From JAFMJV01 sp963800275 (GTDB lineage: Bacteria; Chloroflexota; Limnocylindria; Limnocylindrales; CSP1-4), in the NCBI GenBank assembly GCA_963800275.1, contig CAWDAI010000007.1, forward strand, positions 124,001-188,000: a stretch of DNA of 64,000 nt. Direction: 5' to 3'. Below are positions 24,855-34,080 of the stretch, in pieces. How positions within the stretch are numbered: the first letter of the stretch is position 1; every line of letters begins with the position of its first letter. The position numbers and the translations under genes were made by a program. The notes below the pieces were generated by a model. That model was not told the origin of the DNA. It did no database searches and worked only from the letters and a program-made list of their open reading frames with translations.

Positions 24855-26200
24855 TTCTCGGTCCCTTCCATGAGGCGGCCCATGAGGCGGATGAGTACAG
24901 TCGCGAAGATGAACGTGATCGCAACGAGCACGACACCCATGGTTGCTGCACGTCCGACGTCATAACTGAAGAAGACCGTGCGGTAGATGAGGTAAGGCAG
25001 GTTCATCGTCTGGTCACCGGGACCGCCCTGCGTGGTCATGGCGATGCTGTCGAACTCGGCCAGGATGTAGATGACGCCGAAGAGGAGACTCAGCTGCATG
25101 AAGGGTTTGAGATGCGGCAGCACGATGAAGCGGAACTCCTGCCACTGCGATGCGCCATCGACGCGTCCGGCCTCACGCACCTCGTCGCTCAGCGCCTGCA
25201 TCCCGGCGAGCAGGATCAGCATCATGAACGGCGCCCAGCGCCAGACCACGATGATGATGATGGCTTCCATCGGATACTCGGCGAACCAGTCGATGCGCGG
25301 GCCGCCGAGCGACGTGATGGCCCAGTCGACCACGCCGAAGACCGGGTCGAACATCATGTTCTTCCAGCCCAGCGCGCCGACCACGGGCATGACCAGGAAG
25401 GGCGTGATGAGCAGGGTGCGGACGATGCCTCGACCGGGGAAGCGGTGGTTCACCAGCTCAGCCAGGAAGAGACCCACCAGGAGGGAGATGGTGACCGCAA
25501 AGAAGGTCAGAAAGACGGTGTTGTAGAGCGCGCTGACGAATTCGTCCGTTCGGAACAGGTCCAGGTAGTTCTGGACCCCGTTGAATCGGCTGTTTTCGGG
25601 ACGCAGCAGGTTCCACTTCTGAAGGCTGAACCAGATCGTCACCCAGAACGGGATCTGCGTCACGAGGATGGCGTAGATGATGGCCGGGGCCACGAGGTAG
25701 TTCTTGCCCAGCCAGTGTCTCGACCGCTTGACGGCCGAACCTTCGACGACCTCGTCGGCCGGCACCATCCTGGGTGGCTTCTCGCGGTACCCCGTGAACG
25801 CGCCAGCCACGCCGGCGAAGCCACCCATGAGCGCGAACCAGAAGGGCCATGCCAGGACCCCGGTGAGATCGATGGGTTTCTCGAAGCGGGCCTGGACGTC
25901 GAACAGGATCTCGATGAGGAGGATGAGTGCGGCCATCGACGCTCCACCAGCCACAATCGAGAGGAGCTGGAATCGGGGTCGCTGGATCGAGAAGACGATG
26001 CCGGCGCAGAAGGTCAACACGCCTGCAATCAGGATGGCTGTCTTGTTGGCCTCGACGGGAAAGTCCGCTAGGTCACCCAGGAGGTCGACCCACGGGAACA
26101 TGCTCCGGATGGCGATGAGCAGCCCGCCCGCGATCATGATGAGACTGCCCAGAGAGACGCCGGGCGCGCGAACGTCCGCGGACGATGTCTGGGCTTGCAT
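24851..26200 (-). CDS. Sugar/polyol ABC transporter permease 1 (MalF type) with N-terminal 4-TM extension
   Basis: This 449-residue protein is longer than a usual MalF-type permease of about 290-310 residues. Residues about 165-449 are the canonical permease with six membrane segments and the EAA loop EAGRVDGASQWQEFRFIVLP. The first 160 residues carry four further hydrophobic segments (near 15-35, 53-72, 78-100 and 115-137), ending in a charged linker (EKPPRMVPADEVVEG). The extension may fold as a separate membrane module. It is coupled to permease 2 by a 4-bp overlap and follows the binding-protein gene. Confidence 0.9.
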   Translation of the reverse strand: MQAQTSSADVRAPGVSLGSLIMIAGGLLIAIRSMFPWVDLLGDLADFPVEANKTAILIAGVLTFCAGIVFSIQRPRFQLLSIVAGGASMAALILLIEILFDVQARFEKPIDLTGVLAWPFWFALMGGFAGVAGAFTGYREKPPRMVPADEVVEGSAVKRSRHWLGKNYLVAPAIIYAILVTQIPFWVTIWFSLQKWNLLRPENSRFNGVQNYLDLFRTDEFVSALYNTVFLTFFAVTISLLVGLFLAELVNHRFPGRGIVRTLLITPFLVMPVVGALGWKNMMFDPVFGVVDWAITSLGGPRIDWFAEYPMEAIIIIVVWRWAPFMMLILLAGMQALSDEVREAGRVDGASQWQEFRFIVLPHLKPFMQLSLLFGVIYILAEFDSIAMTTQGGPGDQTMNLPYLIYRTVFFSYDVGRAATMGVVLVAITFIFATVLIRLMGRLMEGTEK

Positions 26201-26310
26201 CCGTTGTGCCTCCCTAGTGGTCAGAGACCGCGAGCAGTTGGAAATGGGGTGGCGGCTGCCGATCCAAGCCGGCAGCCGCCACGCTCATCAGGCGGGGCGA
26301 TCCGCGAAGG

Positions 26311-27690
26311 CTACTTGTAGCCTCCGGTCACAGCCACGTCCTCTGCGTACTGCTGGCACTTCGCGATGGCGTCGTCAGCCGACTGCTGGTCAGCGATAGC
26401 GCCTGCGAACTCCTGTGTGCAGCGGGTCCCAAGATCCTGGAACTCGGGGATCTGCACGAACTGGATGCCTGTGTACGGCGTGTCGTCGTAGACGGTGGCA
26501 TGCAGCGGGTCGACGGTGTCGAGCGACTCCAGGACGACGGGGTTGAACTTGGCCCCGAACTCGGCATAGCCCGGGTTCTCATAGAGCGACTTGCGCGAGC
26601 CGGATGGGACGCCGCCCCAGGAGCCGTTGGCGTCGTGGACGAGCTGCGGGTAGTCCTTGCTCGTGGCCCACTCCATGAACTTGTAGGCAGCGTCCTTGTT
26701 CTGTGAGACCGACTCGAGCGCGAACGCCCAGGCCCACAGCCAACCGCTGTTGTCCTTCACCTTGGTCGGAGCGAATGCGACCGCGATGTTGTCGGCGTAG
26801 GGATTGTTGGCGGGGTCAAAGATGAAGTCTGCGGGCGACGTGGCGTCGTACCACATGGCGACCTTGCCTTGGACCCACAGCGTCTCGCACTCAGTGAAGC
26901 CGGAGGAGACGGCACCCGGCTCACCGTAGTTCTTCACCAGGTCGATGTAGAACTTGATGGCCTCACTCGTCTCGGGCGAGGTGATCTGGGCGTTCCAGTC
27001 CGCGTCGTACCAGCGGCCACCGAAGGTGTTGATGACGGTGCCGAGCGGGGCACCCATCTCGCCCCAGCCGGGCAGACCACGCAGGCAGATGCCGTACTGC
27101 TCGTTGGCGGGATCATGAAGCGCCTGCGCGAACGAGGCGACCTCGTCCCAGGTGGGGTGCTCGGGCATCGTCAGCCCGGCCGCCTCGAAGAGGTCGGTGC
27201 GGTAGAAGAGCGAGGAGCTCTCACCGTAGAACGGCGCCGCATAGAGCTGTCCGTCGTAGCTGAGGCCGTCGCGGATCGACTGGAAGAAGTCGGCGCTGTC
27301 GTACTCAGGATTGGCATCCAGCGTCGAGCCGACCTCGTCGATCCAGCCGGCCTTGGCCCACAGCGGGACCTCGTACATGCCCACGGTGACCAGGTCGAAC
27401 GTCCCGGCACCGGTCGACACGTCCGTCGTGACCTTGGCCCGGATCTCATTCTCCGGCAGGATCAGCAGGTTGACCTTGATGTTCGGGTAGCGTGCGTTGA
27501 AGTCCGGCAGCAGGTTCTGCAGCTCGGTCATCTGGGGATTGCCGACCATGCCGACGGTGATCTCGCCCGAGACGCTCTCATCTGGGACGATCTCATCCTG
27601 TGCGACCGACACGGCGGGCAACGCCACCGCCGCGCCGAGCACGAGTGCCATCAGAAACGCCCCGCGTCTCCTCAGTGCCTGGTGGGTCAT
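26311..27690 (-). CDS. Extracellular sugar/polyol-binding lipoprotein-like ABC component
   Basis: This 459-residue family-1 solute-binding protein starts at the ATG at 27690, which has AGGAGGAGG upstream and a signal peptide directly after (MTHQALRRRGAFLMALVLGA, cleaved near VSVAQ). No lipobox cysteine is visible. The mature protein has the usual two-lobe pattern, including YAAPFYGESSSLFYRTDLFE and VAMWYDATSPADFIFD, typical of sorbitol/mannitol binders. It opens the operon and is divergent from mannitol dehydrogenase, which makes a hexitol or pentitol the likely ligand. Confidence 0.9.
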   Translation of the reverse strand: MTHQALRRRGAFLMALVLGAAVALPAVSVAQDEIVPDESVSGEITVGMVGNPQMTELQNLLPDFNARYPNIKVNLLILPENEIRAKVTTDVSTGAGTFDLVTVGMYEVPLWAKAGWIDEVGSTLDANPEYDSADFFQSIRDGLSYDGQLYAAPFYGESSSLFYRTDLFEAAGLTMPEHPTWDEVASFAQALHDPANEQYGICLRGLPGWGEMGAPLGTVINTFGGRWYDADWNAQITSPETSEAIKFYIDLVKNYGEPGAVSSGFTECETLWVQGKVAMWYDATSPADFIFDPANNPYADNIAVAFAPTKVKDNSGWLWAWAFALESVSQNKDAAYKFMEWATSKDYPQLVHDANGSWGGVPSGSRKSLYENPGYAEFGAKFNPVVLESLDTVDPLHATVYDDTPYTGIQFVQIPEFQDLGTRCTQEFAGAIADQQSADDAIAKCQQYAEDVAVTGGYK

Positions 27691-28026
27691 TCGAGAACCT
27701 CCTCCTACGTGATTCACTTGGTTCAGGAGCGACACGCCTTGGTTCGCTCCGCGGATGTGTGTCGCGCAGCTTCTGGCCGCAAGCGGGGAGGACGTGAACG
27801 AACCCGGCAACGGGTGACGGTGGTTCGAACGTGCGCCCGGGCCGCCCGACGCCTCTGCAACAGGTCTCCTTGGCATCCCTCCACTGCATCTGAGCTTGAC
27901 CGCTCGGGCTGGGTGCCCGGTCGCCATCCTAAGTGGTACTGGTTCCGATTTCAACCCATTACCAAGAGAAACCCAAATCGAGATGGGGTCTTTCATCTGT
28001 GTTCGTGTTGGAGTAGGGTGGCCTCC
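27691..28026. promoter_or_regulatory. Divergent promoter region of the polyol locus with dyad
   Basis: This 336-bp gap between the binding-protein and mannitol-dehydrogenase genes holds a conspicuous AT-rich patch at about 27930-28010 in an otherwise GC-rich background. A 6-bp inverted repeat (CGATTT at 27946, AAATCG at 27975) is centred near 27963. Related GAAACCC and GGGTCTTTC blocks flank it. This is a plausible operator for the DeoR regulator encoded two genes downstream. The assignment is inference. Confidence 0.45.
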
Positions 28027-29505
28027 ATGACTGCTGACGACGGCCGCCGGCGCCGCACGGGGCTCTCTGACGAGAATCTCAGCCGGCTCGATCAACGGAT
28101 CACCGTCCCGTCCTACGACCGCAGAGCTCTGGGGGGTGGCATCGTCCACATCGGAGTCGGCGGCTTCCATCGCGCCCATCAGGCTGTCTATCTCGACGAC
28201 GTCTGCGCCGAGGGAGTGCGGGAGTGGTCCATCACCGGTGCGGGTGTGCTGCCGGGTGACGCCGCCATGGCCGACGCGCTGGCGAAGCAGGATCACCTGT
28301 ACACGCTGGTCACGCGCGACGCCCACGCTACCGATGCGCGCGTGGTGGGCTCCATGACCGACTACCTACTGGCGGCCGGCGACCTCGAGCCACTGGTGGC
28401 GCGGATCGCCGACCCCGGCACACGCATCGTCTCCATGACTATCACCGAGGGTGGCTATCCGGTCGATGAGGCGACCGGCGATTTCCTGGCCTCGCCGGCC
28501 CCGCCGCCGCCCGCCTTCGAGGCCCTGGCGCGTGCCTTCGGGCGACGGCGTGACGCGGGGCTGGGTGGCTTGGCCGTGCAGAGTTGCGACAACGTCATGG
28601 GCAACGGTGACGTGGCGCGCACGGCGACCCTCGGCGTATGCGCCATGATCGAACCCGGGCTGGAGGAATGGGTCAAGCACAACGTCTCGTTCCCCAACAG
28701 CATGGTCGACCGCATCACGCCCCAGACGACCGAGGCCGACCGAGCCTTCCTGGCCGACGAGTACGGCCTGCTCGATCGCTGGCCGGTCGTCGCCGAGCCC
28801 TTCATCCAGTGGGTCATCGAGGACGTCTTCCCCCACGGCCGGCCCCCCTACGAGGACGTGGGCGCGCTGCTGACCACCGACGTCCGGCCCTACGAGACGC
28901 TCAAGCTGCGCATCCTCAACGCCGGCCACTCGACCCTGGCCTACATGGCGGCGCTGGTGGGCCACACCTACATCCACGAGATCATGGCCGACCCGCCGCT
29001 CGCTCGCTATCTGCGGCGCTTCCACGACGAGGAGGCGACACCCTCGCTGCCCCCGGTCACGGGCATCGACGTGGCCGAGTACAAGCGGGTCGTGGCCGAG
29101 CGCTTCGCCAACCCGGAGGTCCGCGACCAGGTCGCCCGTGTGTGCCTCGACGGCACCTCCAAGTGGCCCAAGTTCCTGGTGCCCACGGTCGAGTCGCAAC
29201 TCGAGCGAGACGGTCAGGTCAAGCTCTCGGCTCTGGCGCTGGCGGCTTGGTGCCAATACCTGCTCGGTCAAACCGATGCGGGCGAGCCGATCGTGCTCTC
29301 TGCCGACCCGCGGCTAGACGAGGCGGTCGCCTTCGCCCGCGCCTCTGTCAGCGATCCCGCCGCCTTCCTCGGCTTCACCGATGTCTTCGGCTGGCGTCTG
29401 CCCTCGGACCCGCGATTCGTGGCAGCCTTTGGCGACGCCTTGACCTCGATCCGCGAAGCCGGGACCTACCGCACGCTCGAGAGGTGGCTGAACGGAGGGA
29501 CCTGA
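28027..29505 (+). CDS. Mannitol dehydrogenase family protein (polyol 2-dehydrogenase)
   Basis: This 492-residue protein belongs to the long-chain polyol dehydrogenases (mannitol 2-, arabinitol 4- and fructuronate reductase group). An N-terminal Rossmann entry (GIVHIGVGGFHRAHQAVYLD) and the catalytic lysine motif KLRILNAGHS near residue 297 are present. It oxidises a hexitol or pentitol to a ketose with NAD+. It lies divergent from the polyol transporter and directly before the DeoR gene (TGATG overlap), so substrate import, oxidation and control are encoded together. Mannitol, sorbitol and D-arabitol are all possible; the downstream xylulokinase favours a pentitol. Confidence 0.93.
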   Translation: MTADDGRRRRTGLSDENLSRLDQRITVPSYDRRALGGGIVHIGVGGFHRAHQAVYLDDVCAEGVREWSITGAGVLPGDAAMADALAKQDHLYTLVTRDAHATDARVVGSMTDYLLAAGDLEPLVARIADPGTRIVSMTITEGGYPVDEATGDFLASPAPPPPAFEALARAFGRRRDAGLGGLAVQSCDNVMGNGDVARTATLGVCAMIEPGLEEWVKHNVSFPNSMVDRITPQTTEADRAFLADEYGLLDRWPVVAEPFIQWVIEDVFPHGRPPYEDVGALLTTDVRPYETLKLRILNAGHSTLAYMAALVGHTYIHEIMADPPLARYLRRFHDEEATPSLPPVTGIDVAEYKRVVAERFANPEVRDQVARVCLDGTSKWPKFLVPTVESQLERDGQVKLSALALAAWCQYLLGQTDAGEPIVLSADPRLDEAVAFARASVSDPAAFLGFTDVFGWRLPSDPRFVAAFGDALTSIREAGTYRTLERWLNGGT

Positions 29506-30320
29506 TGGCCCAGGTCGACGAGCCGGTCGAACCCGGACTTGCATACCAGCGCGGGTCGCTCTTCCAGGCTGAGCGTCGCGCCGAGATCATGAAACGCGTG
29601 CTCGAGCAAGGGCGCGTCGATGTGACCGACCTGGCCGAGGAGTTCGAGGTCACGGGGGAGACGATCCGGCGCGACCTGACCGAACTGCAGAGTGAACGGC
29701 TCGTGCGACGAGTCCACGGCGGAGCCGTGCCTTGGCGCGGTTCCATCATCGTGCCCCGTCTGGAGGTGCGCGAGGGCCACAACGTGGCCGAGAAGCGCCG
29801 CATCGCGCGAGCCGCGGCGGTCGAGATCCCCGAGGACGGATCGATCATCATCGATTCCGGTAGCACGGCTCTGCAGCTGGCGGATGTCCTCGATCGCGAA
29901 CGCGAGCTGACGGTCATCACGAACCACCTACCCATCGTCCGCTCACTCGCCACCACTGACCGCCCCGACATCATCGTCCTAGGCGGCACGCTGCGCCGCC
30001 GGACCATGGCCTTCGTCGACGAGACCGGCGTGGAGACGCTGAACGGAATGTCGGTCGACGTGGCCTTCATCGGCTGTGATGGCATGTCGCCCGAGCGCGG
30101 CTTCACGACACCCTATCGCGAGGAGGTCTCGGTCAAGCGTGCCATGATGGCCTCGGCGCGCCGCGTGGTCATGATGTGCGATCACTCCAAGGTCGGTAAC
30201 GAGCAGCTCTACCGCTTCGCCCGCATCAGCGAGGTCGACATCATCTACAGCGACACGGGCATGGACGACGCCACGGTGGCTCTGCTCGTGGAACAGGGGC
30301 CCGCTGTCGTGCGGGTCTGA
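29505..30320 (+). CDS. DeoR/GlpR-family transcriptional repressor
   Basis: This 271-residue regulator has an N-terminal DeoR helix-turn-helix (AERRAEIMKRVLEQG, then VTDLAEEFEVTGETIRRDL and the RRVHGGAV signature near residue 67). The C-terminal sugar-phosphate-sensing domain contains IIIDSGSTALQLAD and VAFIGCDGMS. Members are usually displaced from DNA by a phosphorylated sugar. Its ATG overlaps the mannitol-dehydrogenase stop codon. It most likely controls the divergent polyol promoters at 27.7-28.0 kb. Confidence 0.93.
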   Translation: MAQVDEPVEPGLAYQRGSLFQAERRAEIMKRVLEQGRVDVTDLAEEFEVTGETIRRDLTELQSERLVRRVHGGAVPWRGSIIVPRLEVREGHNVAEKRRIARAAAVEIPEDGSIIIDSGSTALQLADVLDRERELTVITNHLPIVRSLATTDRPDIIVLGGTLRRRTMAFVDETGVETLNGMSVDVAFIGCDGMSPERGFTTPYREEVSVKRAMMASARRVVMMCDHSKVGNEQLYRFARISEVDIIYSDTGMDDATVALLVEQGPAVVRV

Positions 30321-30336
30321 CGAGCGCAGGCTGACC

Positions 30337-31116
30337 GTGACGATGGTGTCACCGCCAACCCCCCGCCAGCTCGAGGCCATCGCCGTGGAGGCCGCCTCGC
30401 AAGGGGCCAGCATCGTGCGCGCAGCCGCGCGCCACCTCGGCATCGTGCGTACCAAGTCAAGCCCGACCGACCCTGTCACCGCTCTCGATGTGGCTGTCGA
30501 ACGCGCGATCCGCGAGCTCCTCCATGAACGCTCACCAGGATCCGCCGTGCTGGGCGAGGAGGACGGTCAAGTCGGAGGGTCCTCCCACATCGGCTGGATC
30601 GTCGATCCCATCGATGGCACGGTGAACCTGACCTACGACCTGCCCGTGATGGGCGTCTCGGTGGCGGCCACGCAGGGGGGTCGCGTGGTGGCCGGCAGCG
30701 TGGCCGACGTCGTGCGAGCGGAGGTCTTCTCTGCGTGTATCGAGGGCGGCGCCCGCCTCGATGGCCGGTCGGTGCACGTTTCGGCCGTGCCGAGCCTGGC
30801 CGCTTCACTGATCGGGACCGGCTTCGCCTACACCCCGGAGGGCCGCGCCAGGGAAGCGGCCGTGCTCGCGCGCGTCCTACCCGCCGCGCGCGATATCCGC
30901 TGCTTCGGCTCGGCCGCCTTGAACCTTTGCTGGGTCGGCTGTGGCCGACTCGACGGGTTCTACCAGCGCGACATGAAGATCTGGGACTACGCCGCCGGCG
31001 AGCTGATCGCGGGGGAGGGGGGAGCGGCGCTGCTCCAGCCGGCGCCGCCCAACCGGCAGCTGATGGTGGCGACGACGCCGCTGATCCACGAGGCGCTGAC
31101 CAGCCTGGTGGCCTGA
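30337..31116 (+). CDS. Inositol-monophosphatase-family phosphatase
   Basis: This 259-residue Mg2+-dependent phosphatase has the metal-site motifs GEEDG near residue 73, WIVDPIDGTVN near 88-98, and WDYAAGELI near 217. The WDxAAGxLI motif defines the IMPase/SuhB/FBPase-like superfamily. It follows the DeoR gene by 16 bp and probably belongs to the polyol operon, where it could dephosphorylate a sugar or polyol phosphate. Inositol, histidinol and fructose-1,6-bisphosphate specificities cannot be told apart here. Confidence 0.9.
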   Translation: MTMVSPPTPRQLEAIAVEAASQGASIVRAAARHLGIVRTKSSPTDPVTALDVAVERAIRELLHERSPGSAVLGEEDGQVGGSSHIGWIVDPIDGTVNLTYDLPVMGVSVAATQGGRVVAGSVADVVRAEVFSACIEGGARLDGRSVHVSAVPSLAASLIGTGFAYTPEGRAREAAVLARVLPAARDIRCFGSAALNLCWVGCGRLDGFYQRDMKIWDYAAGELIAGEGGAALLQPAPPNRQLMVATTPLIHEALTSLVA

Positions 31117-31136
31117 CCGCTGAGGGGAGCGCGCCG

Positions 31137-32007
31137 CTAGTCGCGATCCTCGCCCGGTCCCAGGCAGTGACGCAGCGGCTCACTGCCGTCGGCCCCTCCG
31201 GCTTCGTGCCAGCGTTGCCAGATGGCCACGAGGTCGGCTGACGGCACCGGTTCGGACATTCGTGCCACGGCTACCACGACCTCCCACGAGGCGAAGCTGC
31301 TCGTGCCGATCGAGGCCTCGCCGGTCAAGGGCGCGGAGGTACTCGCAGTGGACCCGCTCGAGCAGCGGCGGCGTCGCACCCGGAAGGTGTGTCGGCCAGG
31401 CGGCGCGAGAATCCGGCGGTCGCATGAGCAGGGAGCTACGCGCGATATCCGCGGCGGGCGGGCCGCTCGCCGCATCGAACCAATCAAGGATGACCAACCC
31501 TCGCTTGGAGAGGACCACGTTCGCCGGATGGACGTCACCGTGGCACAGGGCCTGCCCGGGCCGCTGGCTCGCCAGGAGGGCCTGGATCGTCCGGCGATGG
31601 TGGGCCGGGATCTGCACGGCCTCGTCGATCTTGCTGCCCAATCGGCGGGCCAGATCCGGCAGGCCTTCCACGGTCGTCGCGTGAAGCTGCGTTTGCAGAT
31701 CGACGATGGCCTCGACGCAGTCTGCGACCTCGGCTGGAGCAACCTTCATCCGCTCCCACATGGTTTCGCCATCGACTCGCTCGAGCACGATCCCGGGCCG
31801 TCCTCCGACCTCAACGACACCGTCCACGGCAGGCACGGGCAGGCCGGAGGCATGCACACGCCAGATGATGTCAGCCTCCATGGCCGCCCAGTGACGTGGG
31901 ATGTCAGGATGCAGCACCTTGACCACGGTGGTGGCCGTCCAGGGCCAGATGTCCGAGGTGTTGCCCCGCGCGATGGGTGCGCCTGGTGGCAGTGGCTGGT
32001 CCGACAT
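31137..32007 (-). CDS. Aminoglycoside-phosphotransferase-like small-molecule kinase, probable C-terminal frameshift
   Basis: The ATG at 32007 opens a protein-kinase-fold phosphotransferase (APH family). The catalytic loop is CHGDVHPANVVL and the metal-binding segment is LVILDWFDA, with DIARSSLLM following. As read, the frame ends at 31180 with an Arg/Gly-rich tail. A one-base shift near 31293 restores a family-like ending (FASWEVVVAVARMSE, then VAIWQRW) that stops at 31137; I give that longer span. An in-frame ATG far upstream overlaps the divergent kinase gene and is rejected. The phosphate acceptor could be a sugar, choline or an antibiotic. It is convergent with the IMPase gene. Confidence 0.8.
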
Positions 32008-32080
32008 GGTCCTTGAGTATCGCGCACGGCGGCCGAATGGCCCGGGTGGCCAGGATCCCTGCGCGCTACTGTGCTCGACC

Positions 32081-33616
32081 ATGGCTCGAGCCTTCCACCA
32101 ACCACGGCTGATCCTGGCCCACGATCTGGGCACGAGTGGCGACAAGGCCTCGCTGCATGCCGCGGACGGCCGTCTGCTGGCTGCGCACACCGCGGCCTAT
32201 CCTGTCGATTTCGGGCCGGGCGGCAAGGCCGAGCAGGATCCCGCCGACTGGTGGGATGGGGTGTGCCGGGCGACGCGGGCCCTGCTGACCGAGACCGGCA
32301 CCGAGCCTGCGGATGTGGCCTGCGTGGTGATGTCTGGTCAGATGATGGGGGCAGTGCTGGTGGACGGGCACGACCAGGCCATCCGCCCGGCGGTCATCTG
32401 GGCCGACACACGCGCACGCGCGGAGACGCAGGCACTCGCGGATGCGGTCGGCTTCGAGCGCGGCTATGACATCCTCGGGCACCGCCTGGATCCCACCTGC
32501 AGCCTGCCCAAGATGATGTGGCTGCGCGAGCACGAACCGGAGGCCTGGGGACGGACGTCCGTGGTGCTGCAGGCCAAGGACTTCGTGACCCTGCAGCTGA
32601 CGGGACGACGCTGCATCGACCCCTCGGACGCCTCGGGCACCAACGCCTATGACCAGCGCGCCGGTGACTGGTCGGCCGAGCTGCTGGGTGCGGCCGGCGT
32701 GGACCGGAGCCTGCTGCCTGGGATCCTGCCGTCGGCCTCGATCGCCGGTGGCCTCACCGCCGATGCGGCCAGGGCCACGGGGCTGCGCGCCGGAACGCCG
32801 GTGGTGGTCGGTGGCGCCGACGGCTGCACCTCCGCGCTCGGCGTGGGCCTGGCCGGGAGCGACTCCGGCGCGGTGGTCACCCTGGGCACCTCAGCCTGGA
32901 TCTGCGTGGCCGTCGACGAGCCCGTGCGCGATGCCCGCATGCGCCTCATCACCTTCGACCACGTGGTGCCGGGGAGATACGTGCCCCTCGGTGCGATGCA
33001 GTCAGCCGGCGCCTCGCTCGGCTGGCTGGCCGGCATCCTCGGGATCGAGGGACGGGCTGGACTCGCGCGCCTGGTGGCCGAGGCAGCCGCGACGGAAGCG
33101 TCGGCACGTGGCCTTTTCTTCCTGCCCTATCTCCTGGGCGAACGGGCGCCCATCTGGGACGTGGCGGCGCGCGGCACCTTCGTGGGGCTGTCCCATGACC
33201 AGGGGCCGGCCCAGCTGGCGCGGGCGGTGCTCGAAGGCGTGGCCTTCAACCTCTACGGCATCCTCGAAGCGCTCTCCGAGACGGTGGGGCCCATCGATGC
33301 GGTCGAGGCCATCGGCGGTGGGGCGAACGGCGATGCGTGGCTCCAGATCATGGCCGACACATGGGGTGTGCCCGTCCGGCGCCGCTCGATCGTGGACGAA
33401 GCCAACTCGCTCGGCGCGGCGGTCATCGGCGGCGTGGCGACCGGCCTCATGGATGACTGGTCGGCTGCCAGCTCACTCTCGACGGTCGAGGCCACCTTCG
33501 CCCCGAGCGAGCAGCGGCACGCCCAGGCGCTCACCGGATACGCGCGCTTCAGCCAAGCCTATGGGCAGCTGCGCACGTGGTTCGCAGAGGGGGCGCCCCC
33601 GGCGGCCGAAGGCTGA
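32081..33616 (+). CDS. xylB: Xylulokinase-like FGGY-family carbohydrate kinase
   Basis: This 511-residue FGGY kinase begins at ATG 32081, just before the N-terminal nucleotide-site motif LAHDLGTSGDKA. MSGQMMGAVL near residue 88 is the xylulose-type active-site loop, and GGADGCTSALG and GGGANGDAWLQIMAD mark the second domain, as in family signature 2. It would phosphorylate D-xylulose or a related ketose. Placed next to mannitol-dehydrogenase-family and polyol-transport genes, it completes a pentitol-to-xylulose-5-phosphate route. An upstream in-frame start overlaps the divergent gene and is not used. Confidence 0.9.
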   Translation: MARAFHQPRLILAHDLGTSGDKASLHAADGRLLAAHTAAYPVDFGPGGKAEQDPADWWDGVCRATRALLTETGTEPADVACVVMSGQMMGAVLVDGHDQAIRPAVIWADTRARAETQALADAVGFERGYDILGHRLDPTCSLPKMMWLREHEPEAWGRTSVVLQAKDFVTLQLTGRRCIDPSDASGTNAYDQRAGDWSAELLGAAGVDRSLLPGILPSASIAGGLTADAARATGLRAGTPVVVGGADGCTSALGVGLAGSDSGAVVTLGTSAWICVAVDEPVRDARMRLITFDHVVPGRYVPLGAMQSAGASLGWLAGILGIEGRAGLARLVAEAAATEASARGLFFLPYLLGERAPIWDVAARGTFVGLSHDQGPAQLARAVLEGVAFNLYGILEALSETVGPIDAVEAIGGGANGDAWLQIMADTWGVPVRRRSIVDEANSLGAAVIGGVATGLMDDWSAASSLSTVEATFAPSEQRHAQALTGYARFSQAYGQLRTWFAEGAPPAAEG

Positions 33617-34080
33617 ACCTCGGCGCACGCAGCTCCCACCTGAACGACGCGTTTACATGGCGCTTACATCAGCGGATGGAAAGCCTGACCAGTCCTCTCC
33701 AACATGGTCATCAACAAGAAGCGACCACCACGGTGGATCGGACGGGATCCGGTACTCCTCCTCCCCGATCCAGGTTCCTCCACCGCAGGCTGCACCCCTC
33801 CCGGGTCCAGTCAGGCGCGTCGAAGCGGCTACCCTCCTCGCCGCACTTCTTGGGCCGACGATGGCCGGGTGCACCTGACCACCCCGCACATCGGCCAGAC
33901 GATACGGCCCCGGTCCCGCGTCATGGCGACCGGGGCCTTTCGCATGCCTTGGCCCTCGTGTCGCTCGCGCCCGACCCATCGCCCTCATTCTTGCTTACGT
34001 GGCCATGACATCGCGGTCCCGAGCCGCTGATACCCGGCCGCGACGATGCAGGGCATGAACCGCTTCCACACCTTCCCATC
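33617..34080 (+). other. Long intergenic region with RNA hairpins and a direct repeat
   Basis: This 464-bp gap between the xylulokinase and ferric-reductase genes has no credible ORF. It contains a TTACAT direct repeat (33653-33658 and 33664-33669, 11 bp apart), a long imperfect stem (33853-33896) and a strong terminator hairpin (33906-33940). The last two are consistent with a structured leader or small RNA. I could not match it to a known riboswitch by eye. Confidence 0.5.
33906..33940 (+). terminator. Rho-independent terminator
   Basis: A perfect 10-bp GC-rich stem (33906-33915 with 33928-33937) and a 12-nt loop are followed by TTT. It is 290 bp beyond the xylulokinase stop and 141 bp before the ferric-reductase start. 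It may therefore end a small RNA or a riboswitch leader rather than simply the kinase transcript. Confidence 0.7.
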
